This document shows, piece after piece, positions 1 to 5,726 of a stretch of DNA of 5,726 bases. Within the stretch, counting starts at the first letter, position 1. The number at the start of each line of letters is the position of its first letter. Origin of the DNA: Candidatus Sediminicultor tertius (GTDB lineage: Bacteria > Atribacterota > Phoenicimicrobiia > Phoenicimicrobiales > Phoenicimicrobiaceae); the NCBI GenBank assembly GCA_003527405.1, contig DPXH01000046.1, positions 1-5,726 on the forward strand, in the 5' to 3' direction. The position numbers were made by a program, and so were the translations under genes. The notes below the pieces were generated by a model. That model saw nothing but the letters and a program-made list of their open reading frames with translations, was not told where the DNA came from and made no database searches.

Positions 1-3000
1 ATGCCTTCTTATTTGGATGGCAACGCCTTTAAAAAAAGCTTATCCAGAGAAGGCTTTTCTGCGTTGAATTTAAATGTTACCACCCTTTTCGACCTGGCCA
101 GGGATTACTGTAATGACTATATCTACAAAAATAAATTAAAAATTTTAGATAATTCTTTGGGCCAGATATTCCTACTTCAAATATTAAAGAAATTATCCCG
201 GAAAAAATTACTGAATTATTTTCAACCTTCCGCCTTTTCTCCCGGAATCAGCCGCTCGATTTATCTGGCCATAAAAGAACTGAGAATAGCCGGATTCTCT
301 TCCCGAAATTTTCCGCACTCAGCGATAGTCGATCCCCAAAAGAGCGAAGACCTGTTTAAGATAATGCAGGAGTATGAGAAAATATTAAAAGCACAAAATT
401 ATATTGATGAGGCAGATATCTATCTTCAGGCAATTAAATATAAGAATAAATGTAGGGAAAGGAATCAGCAGAAAAAAGAGATATTCATTGTCCCCTCCAA
501 TATCGAATTAAATTATCTGGAGGAAATCTTTTTCCTGGAGATTATATTACCGGAAACCAAGGTTATCCACTTACCCGCCCCGAAAAACCAAAATAAGCCC
601 ACCTCTTTTTATTTTTCTGAATCTTACAGAGAAGAAGAAAATTATCCGGGAATGCCGCTCGCCCTTGATTATCTATACGATATAGATAAGATGCCGTCAA
701 AATCTGATCTGCCCGAAAAACTTAATATTGAGTTAATCCAGTCTCACGGGGAATTTAATGAAGTAAAAACGATTATCCGAAAAATAAAATCCCAAAAGAT
801 TCCTTTAGATGAAGTGAGTATTTTTTATACCGTTCAGGAACCCTATTCCCAATATCTCTATCAGCTGTCCAGACAATATTCCTTAAATATTACTTTTGGC
901 AACGGGATAAGTATAAAAAATTCCTCTCCGGCGAAACTATTTTTTGCCCTGATTGATTGGATACGAGATAATTACAGTATAGCAAAATTATATTTTTTAC
1001 TAACTGGGGGTAATTTTGAGTTTAAAAACTTCCAGTCGAATCCGGATGATACACCTACCCCCCAGCGAGTGGCTTCTTTGCTGCGCAATTCTCCGATTGG
1101 ACGCAGGAGGAATCGATATATCAAGGGGTTAGATTTAAGCATAAAACAGTTAAAAAGAGAGATTGAGCAGGTATCCGAAGACAGGCAAGAGAGATATCGC
1201 AAAAAGTTAAAGGACCTTCTTTGGACAAAAGAATTTATCACCCAAATTTTCCACGAATTACCTCAAGAGAGGTTTGATTATACTACCTCCCCAAAGCAGA
1301 TTGCCCGTGGACTTATAAATATTATTACTAATTACAGCAAAATAGATGAAGATACCAATTTAGACCAAGAAGCGGTAGAAAAGATAAAAGAAAGATTAAC
1401 TATTTTAATAGAGAATGACTATCTCCTTCCCGATATGCCCCTAAACGAAGCCCTAACCCTGATAACTGATTTAATCAAAAACGAACGAGTTAATTGTTCG
1501 GATCCGAGAGGAGGTTGTTTGCATACTGCCAGTTACAAAAAGGGAATTTGGCTTAACCGCCCTTATAATTTTATCGTAGGGATGGATTCTGCTAAATTTC
1601 CCGATTCAGCACACGACGGCTCTATTTTATTGGATGCCGAGAAAAAAAATACCGGCCGCATTAATCCCAACAAAGAAAAAAGTAAAGAAAGCCAATACAA
1701 GATGCTTCAATTGCTTGCTTCTCTTAAAGGCAAATTTATTCTTTCCTATTCCCGTTTTGATACTCAAGGCAATCGAGAATTAGCCCCGTCGAGTTTAATG
1801 CTGCAGCTATATCGTTTAAAAACCGGAGACAGACAGAAAGATTATTCTGATTTTTACAACAGCTTTCAAGATACTTCCGGGTTCATTCCCGGCAAGCCCC
1901 GAGAAATCCTCGATTCCGCAGATTGGTTCTTGTATTCTGCAAAGCATAATTCTTTAGATATTACTCCCCTTTTTGAGCACCTTTACCCTGCTCTATCCGA
2001 AGGTTTTTATGCTGCCCGACAGAGAGAGAAAGAAGAGCTTAACCGCTTTAACGGAAAAGTAAAAGTAGATCCTGAACAGGTAGACCCTCGTCTTAACCGG
2101 GGGTTGGTGGTGTCAAGTTCCAGATTGGAATTGATTGCCTTTTGCCCCTATCTATACTTTTTAAAATATATCCTAAAAATAAAGCCACCTCAAGAGATGA
2201 TTGAAGACCCGGGTGTATGGTTAGACCCTTCGGAAAAAGGAATCCTGTTTCATCAAATTTTCGAGGAATTCTATAAAAAGTTAAAAGGAATATCACCGGC
2301 CGGAACTTTTATTTCACCATCTTATACCAATCACTGGCCTATCTTAGAAGATATTGCTCTTTCCCAGCTAAAACAAAAAAGAAAGAGATTAGCCCCTCCT
2401 AATAATCTGGTTTACCAGCATGAAAGCAAAGAAATATTGGATTCCTGCCGCTTCTTTCTACATTGCGAAGAGGAAAAATATAAAGGGCAAATACCAACTT
2501 ATCTGGAACTTGCTTTTGGCACCCGCGATAATCAGAACGAGGAATTAGGTAAAAAAATAAAAGCAGTAGAGCTATCCCTGCCCAGCGGCAAGTCGATCAG
2601 TTTTCAAGGGAAGATTGACCGTATAGATAAATTAGATGGAGATACTTATCGTATCATTGATTACAAAACCGGAACTCCCTATGGGTTTAGTCAAAGCAAA
2701 TATTTTCAGAATGGAAAGCAGATTCAGCACGCCCTCTATGCCTTATCTCTTAAAAAAATATTAGTTAAAGCCGGAATATCTGACTTTCCTAAGATCACAG
2801 AAGCGGGTTATTATTTCCCTACTTTAAATGGACAGGGAAGGCAATATTTCTACGGAGAAGAAAGAAGAAATCAGGTGCTGGAAATAATCGATTTATTGCT
2901 TGATATTGTTGCTCAAGGGAATTTTGCTATGATCCAAAAAGCGGATGATTTTATGTGTTCCGATTATCGGGATATCCTGGAACAAAATCAAGTGATGGAA

Positions 3001-3081
3001 GTAAGCGGAAAAAATGTTATAAAATATGATGAAGAATCTGCCCTTGATAATCTGAGGAGGCTGCAAGAAGAATATGAGTAA
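1..3081 (+). CDS. addB: AddB-like subunit: inactivated SF1 helicase fold with C-terminal PD-(D/E)XK nuclease (5' end probably cut by window)
   Basis: Likely the AddB-type subunit of a cytoplasmic AddAB helicase-nuclease that resects double-strand breaks for RecA. The C-terminal RecB-family nuclease is clear: SSSRLELIAFCPYLYF (residues 705-720), GILFHQIFEEFY (747-758, His751), GKIDRID (870-876, Asp873), IIDYKTG (885-891, Asp887 and Lys889) and QHALY (909-913). These match the H, D, D-x-K and QxxxY positions of that family, so the nuclease looks catalytically intact. The N-terminal 600 residues look like the degenerate helicase half of AddB: IFIVPS (161-166), EVSIFYTVQEPYSQYL (271-286), YNFIVGMDSAKFPDS (522-536) and ILSYSRFD (580-587). 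I see no Walker A motif in the visible protein. Family members normally have a further N-terminal strand before a segment resembling residues 1-35, so the Met at position 1 is probably internal. Only one of the three C-terminal iron-sulfur cysteines seems present (Cys986). A stand-alone RecB-like nuclease is the alternative, but the coupled helicase gene downstream argues for AddB. Confidence 0.85.
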   Translation: MPSYLDGNAFKKSLSREGFSALNLNVTTLFDLARDYCNDYIYKNKLKILDNSLGQIFLLQILKKLSRKKLLNYFQPSAFSPGISRSIYLAIKELRIAGFSSRNFPHSAIVDPQKSEDLFKIMQEYEKILKAQNYIDEADIYLQAIKYKNKCRERNQQKKEIFIVPSNIELNYLEEIFFLEIILPETKVIHLPAPKNQNKPTSFYFSESYREEENYPGMPLALDYLYDIDKMPSKSDLPEKLNIELIQSHGEFNEVKTIIRKIKSQKIPLDEVSIFYTVQEPYSQYLYQLSRQYSLNITFGNGISIKNSSPAKLFFALIDWIRDNYSIAKLYFLLTGGNFEFKNFQSNPDDTPTPQRVASLLRNSPIGRRRNRYIKGLDLSIKQLKREIEQVSEDRQERYRKKLKDLLWTKEFITQIFHELPQERFDYTTSPKQIARGLINIITNYSKIDEDTNLDQEAVEKIKERLTILIENDYLLPDMPLNEALTLITDLIKNERVNCSDPRGGCLHTASYKKGIWLNRPYNFIVGMDSAKFPDSAHDGSILLDAEKKNTGRINPNKEKSKESQYKMLQLLASLKGKFILSYSRFDTQGNRELAPSSLMLQLYRLKTGDRQKDYSDFYNSFQDTSGFIPGKPREILDSADWFLYSAKHNSLDITPLFEHLYPALSEGFYAARQREKEELNRFNGKVKVDPEQVDPRLNRGLVVSSSRLELIAFCPYLYFLKYILKIKPPQEMIEDPGVWLDPSEKGILFHQIFEEFYKKLKGISPAGTFISPSYTNHWPILEDIALSQLKQKRKRLAPPNNLVYQHESKEILDSCRFFLHCEEEKYKGQIPTYLELAFGTRDNQNEELGKKIKAVELSLPSGKSISFQGKIDRIDKLDGDTYRIIDYKTGTPYGFSQSKYFQNGKQIQHALYALSLKKILVKAGISDFPKITEAGYYFPTLNGQGRQYFYGEERRNQVLEIIDLLLDIVAQGNFAMIQKADDFMCSDYRDILEQNQVMEVSGKNVIKYDEESALDNLRRLQEEYE
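3055..3060 (+). promoter_or_regulatory. Ribosome binding site for the addA-like gene
   Basis: AGGAGG lies inside the last codons of the upstream gene, 13 bases before the ATG at 3074. That spacing is longer than the usual 5-10 bases; a weaker purine run (AAGAAG, 3065-3070) sits closer. In the reading frame of the downstream gene a TGA stop occurs at 3053-3055, and the ATG at 3074 is the first ATG, GTG or TTG codon after it. This start is therefore fixed by the sequence. The 8-bp gene overlap suggests that ribosomes finishing the first gene help initiate the second. Confidence 0.65.
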
Positions 3082-5726
3082 TCATTTCCCAAAAGAATTA
3101 ATTGACCGGAAGGCTCGAGAAGAAATTGTTAAAGAAATCGACCGTAACATTTTAGTCGAAGCAAGCGCCGGATCAGGGAAGACTTCCAGCCTGATTCACC
3201 GCATGGCTGCTCTGATTAAATCGGGAAAATTTAAAGTCGATGAAATTGCCGCCATTACCTTTACCAGGAAAGCGGCTATTGAGCTAAAGGAACGATTCCA
3301 ACAAAAAATTGAAGACAGTTTTAGGGAAACCGAAGATGAAAAAGAAAGGGTTTATCTAAGGGAGGCCCTTTATAATCTGGAACAGTGTTATCTGGGGACT
3401 ATTCATTCTTTTTGCGCCCGTCTGTTAAGGGAAAGGCCGATTGAAGCCGGGCTCGATCCGGAATTTGCCGAACTTGATGACCTTGATGATACTTTATTGA
3501 AAGAAGAAGCCTGGGAAAGATACCTGCTTAATCTTAAAATAGAAGAATCCCCTTCCCTGATACATCTGGAAGAATTAGGCATAAAACCTTCCGAACTTGC
3601 GGATTGTTATAAAACGATTTGCACTTATCCGGAGGTCAAGCCTGCCTTTTCGGTATCACCAAAACCAAATTTAAAAGAAGCCGTCACAGAGATTATTTCT
3701 TTTAGCGAGGAAGCCAGCCAATACATTCCGGATGAAGAACCGAAAATGGGCTATGATAATTTACAGGAAGCAGTCCTAAGCGTAAAGAGGATGAAGGGTT
3801 TTTATGATTATATCAAAGAAGATTACAATAAGATAAAATTATTGGAAAATTTTTCCAAAGCAGAAAAGGTTACTTTAAACCGATGGACTTCCAAAGAAAA
3901 GGCAAAAGAGTACAGAGATTTTCTTGTTTTAGAACTTCAGGAAAAAATTATTAATCCGATCCTCCAGCAATGGCGGGAATACTGTTATGCCGATACCATC
4001 AAATTTGTTCTGCCGGCGGTAGAATATTATCACGAATTACGTCGGAGGGTTTCGATGCTTAATTTTCAGGATTTACTCTTAAAGACCTCTTGCCTGTTAA
4101 GGGATTACCCCGAGGTGCGCCAATATTTTCAGCAAAAATATAGATGCCTGCTGGTAGATGAATTTCAGGATACCGACCCTATTCAGGCAGAAATAATCTT
4201 TTATCTTACCGGCCAGGATGTTTATGAAAAGAACTGGCAGAAATTAATACCGCGCCCCGGTTCCTTATTTGTGGTAGGAGACCCCCAGCAGTCCATCTAC
4301 CGCTTTCGCCGGGCTGATATTGCCATCTATAATCTGGTAAAGGGGTTGACGGAAAAGAGCGGAGGAGAGGTTTTAAAATTACAGACCAATTTCCGCTCAC
4401 TACATTCTATCGGTTCTTACCTCAATCCCATATTTGAAGAGCTGTTTTTAGAAGGCCAGGGAAAATTCCAAGCCCTATATTCCCCGATGCAGACCGTTTG
4501 GGAAGATAATCCGCAATATCTTTCCGGAGTAAAGCAGCTAGTAATTTCCAAGGAGAGCAATAAAAATAATACTATTCGGCAGGATGCCCAATCTATTGCC
4601 CGAATCATTCGCGATATGGTCGATAAGGGTTTTGAATTAGTGCGGACAGAAGAAGAAATAAAGGCGGGGATCTCGCCTAAAGTAACCTATAAGGATTTTA
4701 TGATTCTTTTGCGCTACAGAAGCCGGATGGATATCTATGCCCGCACTCTGGCAGAATACGGAATACCTTTTACGGTTTCGGGTTACGCCTCTTTAAATGA
4801 ATCTCAGCAGATAAAAGAGCTGTTAAAACTGTTTCGCTTGATGAGAGATATAGAAAATCAGGTGCTTGTTGTCGCTGTCTTACGGGGGATATTCTTTGGA
4901 TTTTCCGATGATGATTTATATCAATTTAAAGGAGCAGGCGGGGAATTTGATTTTTATGAAAAAATACCGGAAAAATTAAACCTCAAACTAAGGGAGAATT
5001 TTGATAGAGCTTTTTGCCGGTTAAGAGATTTCCATCTGTGGACTCAAAAACTGCCGCCGGTTACGGCTATGGAAAAGATCATTATTGATTCAGGATTATT
5101 GTCCCATTCCTCTTTAGAGGGCTATAATCTAAATAAATGTGGGGAACTTTATTTTATTCTGGAGAGATTAAGAAAAGCGGAGGCGGGAGAAGTTACAGGG
5201 TTTGCTTCAATGGTAGACCAATTGGAAAAGATGCTGGAGGCTGGGGTCGAGGAGGAGCTGGATATCCTGACCGAAGAAAATACGGTTCGGATTATGAATT
5301 TACATAAAGCTAAAGGACTGGAATCTCCGGTGGTATTTTTAGCCATTCCTTATAATACCACTACCCATGAACCAACTTATTATATCGAAAGAACGGGGCA
5401 GGAACCGCACGGTCATTTTTTGGTGTGTCGTTCTAATGCTTACCATAAAGGAAGAGGGAAGCGGCTGGCTCAGCCCAAAAATTGGGAGGATTATTGCCAA
5501 CTTGAGGCATCATATAATGAAGCAGAAGATATCCGCCTGCTCTATGTAGCGGCTACCCGAGCTAAGAATCTCCTGGTTATCAGCAGTTTGGATCATAAGA
5601 GTAATAAGAGTAATCCCTGGCTGCCTTTATTGGAAAATATTACAGAAGAAATGAATATTGCTATTCCGGAAACAGGATTACCCGAAGGAGAAGCCAAGGA
5701 AAGGGAAAGGCAAAAAGAAAAAGAAG
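3074..5726 (+). CDS. addA: AddA-like UvrD/RecB-family ATP-dependent DNA helicase, 3' end outside window
   Basis: Superfamily 1A helicase, likely the motor subunit of an AddAB-type complex that unwinds and degrades broken DNA ends in the cytoplasm. The frame stays open from the ATG to the window edge (884 codons plus one base). SF1 motifs in order: Walker A ASAGSGKT (residues 30-37, Lys36), motif Ia TFTRKAAIEL (62-71), TIHSFC (109-114), Walker B DEFQDTDP (362-369, Asp362/Glu363), motif III GDPQQSIYRFR (402-412), motif IV QTNFRS (437-442, Arg441), motif V NLHKAKGLE (742-750) and motif VI LLYVAATRAK (822-831, Arg829). All catalytic residues are present, so it should be an active ATPase. The residues before Walker A read IDRKAREEI, with no clear Q-motif glutamine. 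AddA proteins are usually about 1,200 residues, so roughly 300 are missing, including the expected C-terminal PD-(D/E)XK nuclease; the window stops in a Glu/Lys/Arg-rich stretch (873-884) that could be the linker to it. The start overlaps the AddB-like gene by 8 bp. A RecB or plain UvrD-like helicase is less likely given this neighbour. Confidence 0.9.
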   Translation, partial: MSNHFPKELIDRKAREEIVKEIDRNILVEASAGSGKTSSLIHRMAALIKSGKFKVDEIAAITFTRKAAIELKERFQQKIEDSFRETEDEKERVYLREALYNLEQCYLGTIHSFCARLLRERPIEAGLDPEFAELDDLDDTLLKEEAWERYLLNLKIEESPSLIHLEELGIKPSELADCYKTICTYPEVKPAFSVSPKPNLKEAVTEIISFSEEASQYIPDEEPKMGYDNLQEAVLSVKRMKGFYDYIKEDYNKIKLLENFSKAEKVTLNRWTSKEKAKEYRDFLVLELQEKIINPILQQWREYCYADTIKFVLPAVEYYHELRRRVSMLNFQDLLLKTSCLLRDYPEVRQYFQQKYRCLLVDEFQDTDPIQAEIIFYLTGQDVYEKNWQKLIPRPGSLFVVGDPQQSIYRFRRADIAIYNLVKGLTEKSGGEVLKLQTNFRSLHSIGSYLNPIFEELFLEGQGKFQALYSPMQTVWEDNPQYLSGVKQLVISKESNKNNTIRQDAQSIARIIRDMVDKGFELVRTEEEIKAGISPKVTYKDFMILLRYRSRMDIYARTLAEYGIPFTVSGYASLNESQQIKELLKLFRLMRDIENQVLVVAVLRGIFFGFSDDDLYQFKGAGGEFDFYEKIPEKLNLKLRENFDRAFCRLRDFHLWTQKLPPVTAMEKIIIDSGLLSHSSLEGYNLNKCGELYFILERLRKAEAGEVTGFASMVDQLEKMLEAGVEEELDILTEENTVRIMNLHKAKGLESPVVFLAIPYNTTTHEPTYYIERTGQEPHGHFLVCRSNAYHKGRGKRLAQPKNWEDYCQLEASYNEAEDIRLLYVAATRAKNLLVISSLDHKSNKSNPWLPLLENITEEMNIAIPETGLPEGEAKERERQKEKE
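5597..5614 (+). repeat. Perfect 9-bp tandem duplication inside the helicase gene
   Basis: AAGAGTAAT occurs twice head to tail, in frame, encoding Lys-Ser-Asn twice (residues 842-847) just after helicase motif VI. It adds three residues in a surface-like segment and does not break the frame. It looks like a small slippage duplication with no evident function. Confidence 0.6.

Noticed and set aside
972..1241. Open frame of 89 codons on the minus strand
   Set aside because: It lies wholly inside the AddB-like gene, antisense to well-supported coding sequence, with no recognisable protein features. The same holds for the minus-strand frame at 2093-2296.
2101..2994. Cas4-like nuclease belonging to a CRISPR locus
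   Set aside because: The DYK-type nuclease and its leading cysteine resemble Cas4, but the domain is fused to a long AddB-like region, lacks the C-terminal cysteine trio, and no repeats or other cas genes are present.
3060..3100. Frameshift joining the two proteins into one fusion
   Set aside because: The first frame ends with its own stop after a normal nuclease domain, and the second has a proper ATG start followed directly by a helicase N-terminus, so two overlapping genes explain the sequence.
4206..4608. Two minus-strand open frames (4206-4400 and 4417-4608)
   Set aside because: They are antisense to helicase motifs III and IV, which are clearly coding on the plus strand; no domain or ribosome binding site supports them.
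5149..5549. Minus-strand frame 5149-5346 and plus-strand frame 5367-5549
   Set aside because: Both overlap the continuous helicase frame carrying motifs V and VI; the plus-strand one is simply another frame of the same gene.
1..5726. Promoters, terminators, RNA genes or mobile-element ends
   Set aside because: No non-coding space exists in the window, and AT-rich -10-like hexamers inside the genes are what base composition alone would give; I found no convincing hairpin with a T-run, tRNA-like fold or inverted repeats.

Overview
The window is almost entirely coding on the + strand. It holds two overlapping genes that together look like a bacterial AddAB-type (RecBCD-equivalent) double-strand-break end-processing enzyme. 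The DNA is AT-rich by eye, with A/T-ending codons common and a standard bacterial code. The source is best described as an unidentified, moderately AT-rich bacterium. Nothing here fixes the phylum, and the absence of close resemblance to well-known AddAB sequences is only weakly suggestive of an uncultivated lineage.

Layout. Positions 1-3081 encode a 1026-residue (as seen) AddB-like protein. Its long N-terminal part resembles an inactivated superfamily 1 helicase, and its C-terminal part is a RecB-family PD-(D/E)XK nuclease with the active-site residues visible. Its real start probably lies upstream of the window. Positions 3074-5726 encode the first 884 residues of an AddA-like UvrD/RecB-family helicase with every core SF1 motif readable. 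It is still open at the window edge, so the C-terminal nuclease domain expected of AddA is not seen. The two genes overlap by 8 bp (ATGAGTAA), with an AGGAGG-like ribosome binding site inside the end of the first gene. This is the arrangement of a translationally coupled pair whose products form one complex, in the addB-addA order known from Bacillus.

How they would work together. By family knowledge, AddA supplies the ATP-driven 3'-5' translocation and one nuclease. AddB supplies the second nuclease and, in characterised enzymes, the Chi-scanning site. The complex resects broken DNA ends to give a 3' tail for RecA.

There is no intergenic space, RNA gene, CRISPR array, mobile element, promoter or terminator that I can support. 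I see no evidence of a novel system. The points worth a second look are details of this enzyme: apparent loss of most of the AddB iron-sulfur cysteines, no recognisable Gln in the AddA Q-motif region, and the uncertain 5' end of the first gene.
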